A DNA stretch of 64,000 bases, taken from Bacteroidia bacterium (GTDB lineage: Bacteria; Bacteroidota; Bacteroidia; B-17B0; Aurantibacillaceae). The stretch spans positions 1 to 64,000 of the forward strand of contig JALHPG010000004.1 in assembly GCA_022842625.1 (NCBI GenBank), written 5' to 3'. Positions within the stretch are counted from its first letter, which is position 1. Each line of letters opens with the position of its first letter. Under the pieces are notes generated by a model, which was not told where the DNA came from, did no database searches, and was given only the letters and a program-made list of their open reading frames with translations. Position numbers and translations under genes: made by a program. Below, piece by piece: positions 54,353-62,805 of the stretch.

Positions 54353-55390
54353 ATGGAATTTTCGGCACAACAAATAGCGCAATTATTAAATGGAACGGTT
54401 GAAGGTGATGAAAACACCACGGTTAACAACCTTTCTAAAATTGAAGAAGGGACAAATAAAACTTTGTCTTTTTTAGCAAATCCTATTTATACTAATTTTA
54501 TTTACACAACAGATGCAAGCATTGTAATTGTAAATAAAACGCTGGTATTAGACAAGCCAATTAAACCAACATGTACGCTTATTCGTGTTGATAATGCGTA
54601 TGAATCATTTGCTAAATTATTGGAACTGTATACGCAAATAAAAGGCAATAAAGTTGGTATAGAACAACCTTCGTTTATTTCTGAAACTGCAAAGATGGGC
54701 ACTGATTGTTATGTAGGCGCCTTTGCATACATTGGACAGAATGTTACGATAGGTAACAATGTAAAATTATATCCGCATATTTTTATTGGAGATAATTGTG
54801 TGATCGGTGATAATTCTACTTTGTTTTCGGGCGTGAAATTATATCACGAATGCAAGGTTGGTGCAAATTGCACTGTTCATGCCGGTACGGTAATTGGAAG
54901 TGATGGTTTTGGTTTTGCGCCAAATTCAGATGGCAACGCTTTTGCGAAAGTACCGCAAATTGGAAATGTAGTTATTGAGGATAATGTAGAGATAGGGTCT
55001 AACACCTCCATCGACAGAGCAACATTAGGTTCTACAATAATTCGTAAAGGAGTTAAATTAGACAATTTGGTTCAAATCGCTCATAATGTAGAAATCGGTG
55101 AGAATACTGTTATTGCCGGTTTATCGGGCATTGCAGGCTCAACAAAAGTTGGAAAAAATTGTATGATCGGTGCTCAGGTTGGTGTTGCAGGACATTTAAG
55201 AATTGCTAATGGGGTAAAGATTGCAGGACAGTCCGGAATCGGATCAAGCATAGAAAAAGAGAATGAAATTGTTCAAGGCTCGCCGGCCTTTAATATTGGC
55301 GAATACAAACGCAGTTATGTTTTATTCAGAAGCCTGCCAAAATTAAACGATAAAATAAACGACTTAACAAAAAAGGTAAATCCCAAATAA
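54353..55390 (+). CDS. lpxD: UDP-3-O-acylglucosamine N-acyltransferase
   Basis: A 345-residue enzyme adding the second 3-hydroxyacyl chain in lipid A synthesis. The N-terminal domain ([28 protein letters not shown]) is followed by a left-handed beta helix from about residue 105, with catalytic His244 in [12 protein letters not shown], and a C-terminal helical tail. It is encoded away from an lpxA/lpxC/fabZ group, here with surface-sugar genes. bshB1 follows after 1 bp. Confidence 0.95.
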   Translation: MEFSAQQIAQLLNGTVEGDENTTVNNLSKIEEGTNKTLSFLANPIYTNFIYTTDASIVIVNKTLVLDKPIKPTCTLIRVDNAYESFAKLLELYTQIKGNKVGIEQPSFISETAKMGTDCYVGAFAYIGQNVTIGNNVKLYPHIFIGDNCVIGDNSTLFSGVKLYHECKVGANCTVHAGTVIGSDGFGFAPNSDGNAFAKVPQIGNVVIEDNVEIGSNTSIDRATLGSTIIRKGVKLDNLVQIAHNVEIGENTVIAGLSGIAGSTKVGKNCMIGAQVGVAGHLRIANGVKIAGQSGIGSSIEKENEIVQGSPAFNIGEYKRSYVLFRSLPKLNDKINDLTKKVNPK

Positions 55391-55391
55391 A

Positions 55392-56108
55392 ATGAAGATA
55401 GATATTTTAGCAATAGGGGTTCATCCGGATGATGTAGAGTTAAGTTGCAGCGGAACAATTGCTAAACATATTGCGCTTGGAAAAACCGTTGGAATTTTAG
55501 ACCTTACTCTTGGCGAGCTAGGCACTCGAGGAAATGCAGAGATAAGGACAAAAGAAGCAAACGCTGCTGCAAAAATTTTAGGCGTTGCTTTTAGAACCCA
55601 ATTAAAATTTAAAGACGGTTTTTTTGAAAATAATGAAGCACACATAAAACAAATAATTGAAGTTATTCGTAAACATCAACCTGAAATTATTTTATGTAAT
55701 GCTGTTAGCGATAGACATCCTGATCATGGAAGAGCGGCCAAATTAGCCTCTGAGGCTTGTTTTTACAGTGGTTTAATTAAGATTGAAACTAATGTTGACG
55801 GAAAAAAGCAAGAGGTCTGGAGACCAAAAGCTGTTTATCACTATATTCAGGATCATTATATCCATCCGGATTTTGTTATAGATATTAGTAATTTTATGGA
55901 AGTAAAGCACAGATCCATCATGGCTTATTCGTCACAGTTTTATGATCCAAATTCAGGCGAACCCGAAACGCCAATTTCAAGTAAAGCATTTATTGAAACC
56001 ATAAACAGTAAAATGGCATTATGGGGTAGAGCAATTGGCGTACCTTATGCAGAGGGTTTTACAGTGGATCGTTATCCAGGTGTAAATAGTTTGTTTGATC
56101 TAAAGTAA
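55392..56108 (+). CDS. bshB1: Bacillithiol biosynthesis deacetylase BshB1
   Basis: A 238-residue PIG-L/LmbE-type zinc deacetylase. AIGVHPDDVELSCSGT carries the zinc-binding HPDD, LGELGTRGN and SDRHPDHGRAAKL the remaining metal and active-site residues. It removes the acetyl group from GlcNAc-malate in bacillithiol synthesis, so the organism probably uses bacillithiol as its small thiol. It is 1 bp after lpxD. The end overlaps the convergent hydrolase by 9 bp. Confidence 0.93.
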   Translation: MKIDILAIGVHPDDVELSCSGTIAKHIALGKTVGILDLTLGELGTRGNAEIRTKEANAAAKILGVAFRTQLKFKDGFFENNEAHIKQIIEVIRKHQPEIILCNAVSDRHPDHGRAAKLASEACFYSGLIKIETNVDGKKQEVWRPKAVYHYIQDHYIHPDFVIDISNFMEVKHRSIMAYSSQFYDPNSGEPETPISSKAFIETINSKMALWGRAIGVPYAEGFTVDRYPGVNSLFDLK

Positions 56109-56897
56109 AAACTCTTTAATATACCCACACACTTCGGGCACATGCTCTAAGTTTAAAGTATGACCGGCATTTGCGATCACTTTAAAATTAGAATTCTTAA
56201 TGTGTTTATGAACTTCGTTTGCTAAATGCACGGGAAGTAATAGATCTTTTTCTCCTTGAATTATTAAAGTAGGAGCTGTTATTTTTTCGAGATTCGTTCT
56301 GTAATCTTTTCTTTCTTTCGTGGCCTGCATCAAATTAAAAATAGCCTGTTTGTTTTGCTGTGCATCCAAACGCGCTTCTTTCATCATTTGTATTGGAATT
56401 ATTGGGTGTGAAAAATATTCCTCACTTAAAACACTTGGTAACATAATATCCAGCATTAAATTATACCCGCCAAACTCTAAGGCACGCCACCAGCTTAATT
56501 CAATTGCTTCGTAATATGGGGTTTTGTGAGCGAAAGTTGAAATAAGAATTAATTTATTTACAAAATTCGGATGGTTTACTGAAAAATTTTGTGCTACCAT
56601 ACTACCATACGATAAACCGATGATGGTTGCTTTATTTATTTTTTCTTGCTGTAAAACATGTTTAACGTCGTTAGCGTGTTGGTCAAAATCACGCCAATGC
56701 TCTGCCTTATCGCTTTGCCCCTGAAAAATAAAATCGAGTAAAATAATTTTATATTTTTCTTTAAAATAAGGTAAAACAAATAACCAAGAAATGGTTGACT
56801 GTGTTAAACCATTTAAAAACACAAGCGTTTCCTGCGATTCAGGATTGCCTTGAACTTCGTAGTAAATGTTTAGATCGTCTATTGTTTTACATTTCAT
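56100..56897 (-). CDS. Alpha/beta hydrolase
   Basis: A 265-residue alpha/beta hydrolase. The oxyanion segment LVFLNGLTQSTISW, the nucleophile elbow GLSYGSMVAQ (Ser), the acid in IIQGEKDLLLPV (Asp) and the closing NAGHTLNLE (His) form a complete triad. It resembles 3-oxoadipate enol-lactonase or carboxylesterase types, but the substrate is unknown. It overlaps the LD-carboxypeptidase stop by 4 bp (ATGA), so both are probably translated together. Confidence 0.88.
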   Translation of the reverse strand: MKCKTIDDLNIYYEVQGNPESQETLVFLNGLTQSTISWLFVLPYFKEKYKIILLDFIFQGQSDKAEHWRDFDQHANDVKHVLQQEKINKATIIGLSYGSMVAQNFSVNHPNFVNKLILISTFAHKTPYYEAIELSWWRALEFGGYNLMLDIMLPSVLSEEYFSHPIIPIQMMKEARLDAQQNKQAIFNLMQATKERKDYRTNLEKITAPTLIIQGEKDLLLPVHLANEVHKHIKNSNFKVIANAGHTLNLEHVPEVCGYIKEFLL

Positions 56898-57793
56898 TTT
56901 ATATACTCTAAACTTACTTTGCTTTTTGTTATTCGTAATCTTGCTTTTTTGCCTAAGTAAAGCGCCATGTTTTTTTCAATATGTCCGGCCGGAAAATTAA
57001 AACAAACCGGGTAATTATATTCTTTAACCGCATCTAAAACAATTTCTTCCGCTGTTTTACCAAATGGAATAGCATTGTCTTTCATATCCGACATGCCGCC
57101 AACAATAAGGCCTTTAAGGTGTTTTAATTTTCCTGCACGCTTTAATTGAAGGATCATTCTGTCAACATGATATAGTTGTTCATCCAGATCTTCTAAAAAC
57201 AAAATTTTATTTTTTGCTGAAATATCGTCAACGCTTCCACTTAATGCATAAAGCAATGATAAATTACCACCAACAATTTCTGCTTCTGCAATTCCGCTTC
57301 TGTTTAAAGGGTTATAGTCGATCTTGTAATTAACTTTTTGTCCAAATAATAATTGCTTAACCGATAAAGTGGCATCTTCGTTTTTTAAGAATTGAAAAGC
57401 CATTGTTCCGTGGATAGCAGCAATTTTTAAATGAACTAAGCGGCTGTGCAACACAGTTGTGTCGCTGTAACCAATTACCCACTTTGGATTTTTTATAAGT
57501 GGCTTAAAGTTTACTTTATCAACTACCCGCAATGTTCCATAACCACCACCACTGATCAAAATTGCTTTTGCGGTTTTATGGTCAATAGCCCATTGCAAGT
57601 CTGCAGCGCGCTCTTCATCTGTTCCTGCAAATTGATGATGTGTTTTAAAAGCGTTGGGCCCATGTTCTACTTTTAGACCCCAACTTTTTAAAATATCTAT
57701 AGCCGGTTGAATTGCTTCTTTAGACCGAGCTCGCGCTGTAGCTATAATTACAATGGTATCGCCTTTTTTTAAATAAGAAGGAGTAACAGCCAT
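56894..57793 (-). CDS. LD-carboxypeptidase (S66 family)
   Basis: A 299-residue S66 peptidase that trims the terminal D-Ala from peptidoglycan tetrapeptides in the recycling pathway. Motifs are ISGGGYGTLRVVD, VIGYSDTTVLH with the nucleophilic Ser, EIVGGNLSLLYALSG, FLEDLDEQLYHVDRM with the catalytic Glu, and FPAGHIEKNMAL with the His. It has no signal peptide, as expected for a cytoplasmic recycling enzyme. It starts 4 bp after the HNH gene on the same strand. Confidence 0.92.
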   Translation of the reverse strand: MAVTPSYLKKGDTIVIIATARARSKEAIQPAIDILKSWGLKVEHGPNAFKTHHQFAGTDEERAADLQWAIDHKTAKAILISGGGYGTLRVVDKVNFKPLIKNPKWVIGYSDTTVLHSRLVHLKIAAIHGTMAFQFLKNEDATLSVKQLLFGQKVNYKIDYNPLNRSGIAEAEIVGGNLSLLYALSGSVDDISAKNKILFLEDLDEQLYHVDRMILQLKRAGKLKHLKGLIVGGMSDMKDNAIPFGKTAEEIVLDAVKEYNYPVCFNFPAGHIEKNMALYLGKKARLRITKSKVSLEYIK

Positions 57794-57797
57794 TATA

Positions 57798-58565
57798 TTA
57801 TTTCTTTTTTTTCTTAACCGCTTTTGCTTTTTTTACCGGGGTTGATTTTTTCTTTTTTGGCGCAGCCGTTTTCTTACGCTTTTCAGCAACTTTTTTTAAT
57901 AAGGCTTCGCGTTTTTCTTTTTTAGCAGCTTCTGCATTCGATTTCTTTTCTTGATACTCGATGTTGCTTAAGTTTTGCTTGTATTTTGGATGAATAGGCT
58001 CATTCTCAACTCTAACGTGATACCAGAATTGTCCGGTTTTAATGCGGTAGATCTGCATTTCTGAAACCCCGAATTTTTCTGCAATTTGTTTATACGAAAG
58101 TTTTCTTTTAGGATCCCAGATCATTTTCTTTAAGGTAACAATACTTTTTTCGTTAAAGATCTGCGAGTGCGCGCTTTTTACAATTGCTTTTTTCTTTCTC
58201 GATAAAATAGCATTTGGGCTAAAAGTAGTGTGTGCTCTATGTTCTGCTTGTGTTGCCCATTTTAAATTATCAACGTTGTCGTTTAAATAATTATGGTCTT
58301 TATGAATTACAAATTTATGTTTTGGCGATGGTTTTTTTAAAAAAGCTTTTGCTACTTCTTTGTAAAGGAAGATAGCTGCTGCTTTTCCGTCTTGCCTCAC
58401 ATTAAAGCGGTAACTACCGGCTGTGGGTTTAAAATTTCTTTTTTCTACCTTGCCACTATTGTCTAATAACACACCAAAATGGCCATGGTTTGAAATTACA
58501 TAGGGTACCGAAGGCTTTTTGCCGTTTACGGTAATTGTTTTCCAAATTTCTTTTTTATTGCTCAT
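57798..58565 (-). CDS. NUMOD4-HNH-HTH protein with histone-H1-like lysine tail
   Basis: A 255-residue protein of unusual build. Residues 5-50 contain a NUMOD4-like motif (EIWKTITVNGK, YVISNHGHFG). Residues 82-104 match the HNH_3 nuclease core (FVIHKDHNYLNDNVDNLKW: His88, Asp90, Asn97, Asn100). Residues 157-177 form a helix-turn-helix (SYKQIAEKFGVSEMQIYRI). From 207 to 255 the chain is almost only Lys, Ala, Pro, Thr and Glu (for example PKKKKSTPVKKAKAVKKKKK), like bacterial H1-type nucleoid tails. NUMOD/HNH combinations come from phage and intron homing enzymes; here it is in a housekeeping context before ldcA. It may be a nuclease or a domesticated DNA-binding protein. Confidence 0.8.
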   Translation of the reverse strand: MSNKKEIWKTITVNGKKPSVPYVISNHGHFGVLLDNSGKVEKRNFKPTAGSYRFNVRQDGKAAAIFLYKEVAKAFLKKPSPKHKFVIHKDHNYLNDNVDNLKWATQAEHRAHTTFSPNAILSRKKKAIVKSAHSQIFNEKSIVTLKKMIWDPKRKLSYKQIAEKFGVSEMQIYRIKTGQFWYHVRVENEPIHPKYKQNLSNIEYQEKKSNAEAAKKEKREALLKKVAEKRKKTAAPKKKKSTPVKKAKAVKKKKK

Positions 58566-58591
58566 TCGTAATTTATTTTAATAGTTATAGT

Positions 58592-58599
58592 TACTTTTG
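58592..58599 (+). promoter_or_regulatory. Possible -7 element upstream of metG
   Basis: TACTTTTG matches TAnnTTTG exactly, about 90 bp before the metG start, but no -33 TTG lies at the right distance. Confidence 0.25.
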
Positions 58600-58674
58600 T
58601 ATAAATATAATAATAAAATTGTTGATTTGCATCTTCAATAAAAAAAATTGAAAATGTATAACGGGTTGCACTTT

Positions 58675-58679
58675 AGGAG
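58675..58679 (+). promoter_or_regulatory. Shine-Dalgarno sequence of metG
   Basis: AGGAG lies 8 nt before the metG ATG. It is a strong site, notable because most genes in this window, as in Bacteroidota generally, have only AT-rich leaders. Confidence 0.6.
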
Positions 58680-58687
58680 AATAAATA

Positions 58688-60730
58688 ATGGAATCAAATT
58701 TTAAACGAACATTAGTTACTGCGGCATTGCCTTATGCAAATGGCCCGGTTCACATAGGACACTTAGCCGGTTGTTATTTGCCGGCAGATATTTATGTTAG
58801 GTACCTTAGAAGTATTGGTAGCGACGTTAAATTTATTTGCGGAAGCGATGAACACGGCGTGCCCATTACCATTAAAGCAAAAAAGGAACATACAACCCCG
58901 CAAGCAATAGTTGATAAATATCATAAGATAATGGGAGATTCTTTCCACGATTTTGGTATTTCTTTTGATGTGTATTCTCGCACTTCTTCAAAAACACATC
59001 ATCAAACGGCATCCGATTTTTTTAAAGTCTTATACGATAAAGGGGTTTTTACCGAAGAAGTAACGGAGCAATATTATGACGAAACCGCTAAACAGTTTTT
59101 AGCCGACCGTTACATTGTTGGAACTTGTCCTAAATGCGCTAATCCTAATGCTTATGGCGACCAATGTGAAAAATGCGGGTCAACTCTCAATGCAACTGAT
59201 TTGATCGACCCTAAGTCAACTCTATCCGGCAGCAAGCCTGTTTTAAAAGAAACAAAGAATTGGTTTTTGCCTTTAGATAAATTGCAGCCAAAAATAAAAG
59301 CCTATATCGAGCAACATAGCGATTGGAAAACCAATGTTTACGGCCAATGTAAAAGCTGGATGGATAGTGGCGATGGTTTACAACCAAGAGCTATGACCCG
59401 CGATCTGGATTGGGGAGTTCCGGTTCCTGTTAAAGGTGCAGAAGGGAAAGTGCTTTATGTATGGTTTGATGCACCAATAGGCTACATTTCTGCAACAAAA
59501 GAATTATTGCCGGACACTTGGGAAAACTATTGGAAAAAAGAAGACACGCGTTTGATACATTTTATTGGAAAAGATAATATTGTATTTCATTGTATTATTT
59601 TTCCTGCTATGTTAATGGAGCACGGCGAATTTATTTTACCGGATAATGTTCCTGCGAACGAATTTTTAAATTTAGAAGGTGATAAAATTTCTACCTCTCG
59701 TAATTGGGCTGTTTGGTTACATGAATATTTGCAAGACTTTAAAGGGATGCAAGATGTATTACGTTATACCTTATGCTCAAATGCTCCCGAAACAAAGGAT
59801 AACGATTTTACCTGGAAAGATTTTCAAACAAAAAATAACAGCGAATTAGTTGCCATTTTTGGAAACTTTATAAATAGAACTTTAGTTTTAACTCATAAGT
59901 TTTATGAGGGAAAAGTACCGGAGGCAAAAACTTATAATAAAGAAGATCTTATAGTATTAGAAGAGTTAGCAAAAGCTCCTGCAAAAATTGCAAAGGCTAT
60001 TGAGCAATTTAAATTTAGAGAAGCCATTAGCGAATGGATGAATGTAGCACGACTAGGAAATAAGTATTTAGCAGAAACAGAGCCTTGGAAATTAATTAAG
60101 ACCGATGAGCAACGTGTTACTACCATTATGAACGTTGCGCTTCAAATATCGTGCAATTTAGCGATCTTAGCAGAACCGTTTTTGCCCTTCACTTCAAAAA
60201 AATTATTTGATCTTTTAAATATTAAATCGTTAAGATGGGCTGCTGCCAGCCAAACATCGAACATGGCGCATGGGCATATGATTAATAAAGACGAATTATT
60301 GTTTTCAAAAGTAGAAGATGCGGATGTACAAATTCAGTTAGATCGATTACAAAAAAGCAAAGAAGATAATTTGGCAAGTGCCGGTCCGGTTGCATTTAAA
60401 CCCGAAACTACATTTGATGATTTTTCTAAAATGGATATTAGAACAGCAACCATTGTTGCAGCAGAAGCGGTTCCAAAAACAGATAAATTATTAAAATTAA
60501 CTGTTGATACAGGATTAGATACTCGCACAGTAGTTAGTGGTATAGCAGCTTATTTTAAACCCGAGGAAATTATCGGACAAAAAGTTTCGTTATTGGTAAA
60601 CTTAGCGCCACGTAAAATTAAAGGCATTGAAAGCCAAGGAATGATATTAATGGCAGAAAACGCTAAAGGCGAATTAAGTTTTGTTACATCAACTAATACA
60701 GATATTGAAAATGGCTCGGTTATTAAATAA
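58688..60730 (+). CDS. metG: Methionyl-tRNA synthetase
   Basis: A 680-residue class I synthetase charging tRNA-Met. [17 protein letters not shown] holds the HIGH motif; the zinc knuckle is CPKC...CEKC (about 148-165), and [10 protein letters not shown] is the KMSKS loop in the form KISTS. After the anticodon-binding helices, residues about 570-680 form the C-terminal tRNA-binding (EMAP-like) domain starting [15 protein letters not shown]. The length fits the dimeric bacterial form. A secreted protein gene begins inside its last 20 bases. Confidence 0.97.
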   Translation: MESNFKRTLVTAALPYANGPVHIGHLAGCYLPADIYVRYLRSIGSDVKFICGSDEHGVPITIKAKKEHTTPQAIVDKYHKIMGDSFHDFGISFDVYSRTSSKTHHQTASDFFKVLYDKGVFTEEVTEQYYDETAKQFLADRYIVGTCPKCANPNAYGDQCEKCGSTLNATDLIDPKSTLSGSKPVLKETKNWFLPLDKLQPKIKAYIEQHSDWKTNVYGQCKSWMDSGDGLQPRAMTRDLDWGVPVPVKGAEGKVLYVWFDAPIGYISATKELLPDTWENYWKKEDTRLIHFIGKDNIVFHCIIFPAMLMEHGEFILPDNVPANEFLNLEGDKISTSRNWAVWLHEYLQDFKGMQDVLRYTLCSNAPETKDNDFTWKDFQTKNNSELVAIFGNFINRTLVLTHKFYEGKVPEAKTYNKEDLIVLEELAKAPAKIAKAIEQFKFREAISEWMNVARLGNKYLAETEPWKLIKTDEQRVTTIMNVALQISCNLAILAEPFLPFTSKKLFDLLNIKSLRWAAASQTSNMAHGHMINKDELLFSKVEDADVQIQLDRLQKSKEDNLASAGPVAFKPETTFDDFSKMDIRTATIVAAEAVPKTDKLLKLTVDTGLDTRTVVSGIAAYFKPEEIIGQKVSLLVNLAPRKIKGIESQGMILMAENAKGELSFVTSTNTDIENGSVIK

Positions 60731-61637
60731 CAAAATAATTTTACTTTTTATTTTTATAATAGGTTTTGTTGGTGTTAAGGCGCAACAAGACGAAGAAATA
60801 TTTCGACCTAAAGATTATAAGAGTCGTGAGCAATTTGAAAAATTCAGAAAAAGAAGGATGATTATTTCTGCCTGGCAGATTAATGAGTTAAAAGAAGGTG
60901 CTTTAGTTGTAAAACTGAAAACTAATACTAATCAAATTAATGCTTTTAATAAACACGGCGAGCCGGATAAGGCAATAGAAAAAACAATTGAAACATACAT
61001 TATAAATAAAAATATAATGCTGGCCTATTTGGATAATTATAAATTCTCTAAAATTTATTTTATTTATAGTAATAGCAACGATAGTTTACTTAAAGGGTTA
61101 AGAAGCGGAATTTTTTTGGACACCAACCTTAAAGTAGATCCAACTATTGTAATGAATGAAAAATTTTATCTGGTGGCAGAAAAAGATTTTAATTACAATT
61201 CATCCATCGGTTTTGTGAAAGAAGATTCTGCCAGATTCGTTTCTGAAAAAGGAAACCCAAGTGGAGGAGAGTTTGATATTGTTGTTAAAAATAAATACGG
61301 GCATCAACTAAAACGGCCTTTCCCATACCTAGGCCTATTTGGAAAAAAGATAATTAGTTATGTGGGCGCTATTCCAATGTATTATAAATATGAGGCTAAC
61401 ACTATTACCTACACAATTGATAAAAAGCAAATGTATGATCGGGATCAAACCCCAAATAAAAATTTTAAAAAGCCATTGCCGGGATATAAAACCATGATGT
61501 TGCATAAAGGAGAAGTATATGAAACAATAAGTTACGGAGTAGAGCGTTTTGACGAAAATTTAAATGAATTTTATAAAGAATCTCCAAAACCCGACCTCAA
61601 GAAAATAGACCCAGCTATTTTGCCGTTTTTGTATTAG
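60711..61637 (+). CDS. Secreted protein of unknown function
   Basis: 308 residues from ATG 60711, the start that opens directly into a signal peptide ([20 protein letters not shown]); an earlier start at 60681 is less likely. I do not recognise the family. The mature part is rich in Lys and aromatic residues, with no Cys, and has regular short strands ([48 protein letters not shown]). The order fits a soluble periplasmic or surface protein. It overlaps the end of metG by 20 bp, so it may ride on the metG transcript. Confidence 0.7.
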   Translation: MARLLNNKIILLFIFIIGFVGVKAQQDEEIFRPKDYKSREQFEKFRKRRMIISAWQINELKEGALVVKLKTNTNQINAFNKHGEPDKAIEKTIETYIINKNIMLAYLDNYKFSKIYFIYSNSNDSLLKGLRSGIFLDTNLKVDPTIVMNEKFYLVAEKDFNYNSSIGFVKEDSARFVSEKGNPSGGEFDIVVKNKYGHQLKRPFPYLGLFGKKIISYVGAIPMYYKYEANTITYTIDKKQMYDRDQTPNKNFKKPLPGYKTMMLHKGEVYETISYGVERFDENLNEFYKESPKPDLKKIDPAILPFLY

Positions 61638-61649
61638 AATTTCTACCAC

Positions 61650-61745
61650 TTATTCCGGATCTGGAGCAAACCACTCAAAATCTAGACCAGTTATAAGATT
61701 TAACACCGACGATTTGCCATACTCTTTTTTATTTTCTAACTTCAT
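61650..61745 (-). CDS. Possible 31-residue small protein
   Basis: A short open frame reading MKLENKKEYGKSSVLNLI then TGLDFEWFAPDPE, in the otherwise empty 121-bp gap between two secreted-protein genes, on the opposite strand. The acidic, aromatic C-terminal end looks protein-like, but a frame of this length can occur by chance, and no promoter is visible. Confidence 0.25.
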   Translation of the reverse strand: MKLENKKEYGKSSVLNLITGLDFEWFAPDPE

Positions 61746-61758
61746 TTAAATATATGTT

Positions 61759-62736
61759 ATGAAGAAATTAATTTTTTTGGCTGTTTGCGTGTTTGCATCA
61801 CCTGTTGTTTTTTCTCAAACAGACTCTTTGTTTTTAAACAAAAACAAAAAAGTGGCTTGTAAAATAATCGAAATAAATGAGTCTGAGATAAAATATCGAG
61901 TTGCAGAAAACCTTGATGGACCTATTTATATTATTGATAAATCAACGGTTACAAGCTATAAATTATCTAGTGGATTTACTGAGCGTTTCTTGCCCGATGA
62001 ACTCTCCCTTGAGCATGAGCATAAAGAAATATTAGGCAATCGACAAGTAATAAAACTTAGCCCTTTTTCATTTGTATTTAACCATATTTCATTATCTTAT
62101 GAGAGCGTAATTAAGGTGGGGATGAATTTGGATATCGAAGCTGGATATATTAATTCTGAAATGAATCCTGATGTTTCTAATTTGTTCCAAAACGGATTGA
62201 ACAATAGCCTTCATAATTCGGGGGCATATTTTAAACCCGGCATAAAATTCTTTTTAGGAGAAGATTTTTCGATCAAAGGATTAAAATATGCGCATCCATT
62301 AAAAGGGCGTTATATAAAATTAGATCTGGCCGTGTCTTATATTAACTTTCAAGATTTAAGTATGGTTCACTATGGGGGATATAATACGGGTGTATCGGTT
62401 ACACAAACAGTGTATACAAATATGAGTACGACTGCTTATGGTGGCTTTGTGAATTATGGTCGTCAATTTATTTTAGGCAACGTTCTTACATTAGATTATT
62501 ATGTTGGGGCCGGATTTACAGGGCAATCTACAAGTTATTCAAATCCAAATTTTTTCACCAACCCTTTTCCAAATACGCCTACTAATTATTATTATATCAA
62601 CGAAAGAAATTATACATCCAATTATCATGGTTTTTTAAGAGTTCCTAGACTGGGCCTATCTTTTACTGCGGGCTTCAGAATAGGATATATTATCCCACAT
62701 AAAGATACCAGGAAAAAGCCAGGTGTGACAAACTAG
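61759..62736 (+). CDS. Secreted protein with C-terminal outer-membrane barrel-like region
   Basis: A 325-residue protein with signal peptide (ending VVFSQ). Residues about 20-85 form a small domain (KNKKVACKIIEINESEIKYRV, DKSTVTSYKLSSG) that often precedes barrels in Bacteroidota. From about 90 the chain alternates strands (LSYESVIKVGMNLDIEAGYI, YIKLDLAVSYINF, TAYGGFVNYGRQFILG, FTAGFRIGYIIP), as in small outer-membrane beta barrels. The terminal residues after the last strand are polar. The function is unknown. It ends just before a strong terminator. Confidence 0.72.
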   Translation: MKKLIFLAVCVFASPVVFSQTDSLFLNKNKKVACKIIEINESEIKYRVAENLDGPIYIIDKSTVTSYKLSSGFTERFLPDELSLEHEHKEILGNRQVIKLSPFSFVFNHISLSYESVIKVGMNLDIEAGYINSEMNPDVSNLFQNGLNNSLHNSGAYFKPGIKFFLGEDFSIKGLKYAHPLKGRYIKLDLAVSYINFQDLSMVHYGGYNTGVSVTQTVYTNMSTTAYGGFVNYGRQFILGNVLTLDYYVGAGFTGQSTSYSNPNFFTNPFPNTPTNYYYINERNYTSNYHGFLRVPRLGLSFTAGFRIGYIIPHKDTRKKPGVTN

Positions 62737-62751
62737 CAAACACTAGAAACT

Positions 62752-62787
62752 AAAAAAGCCAATTGTAATTTTACAATTGGCTTTTTT
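62752..62787. terminator. Bidirectional intrinsic terminator
   Basis: AAAAAAGCCAATTGTAA and TTACAATTGGCTTTTTT are perfect inverted repeats with a 2-nt centre. The A and T runs let it serve both the barrel gene and the convergent S46 peptidase gene. Confidence 0.92.
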
Positions 62788-62805
62788 AGTTTAGGCATCA
62801 GTAAA

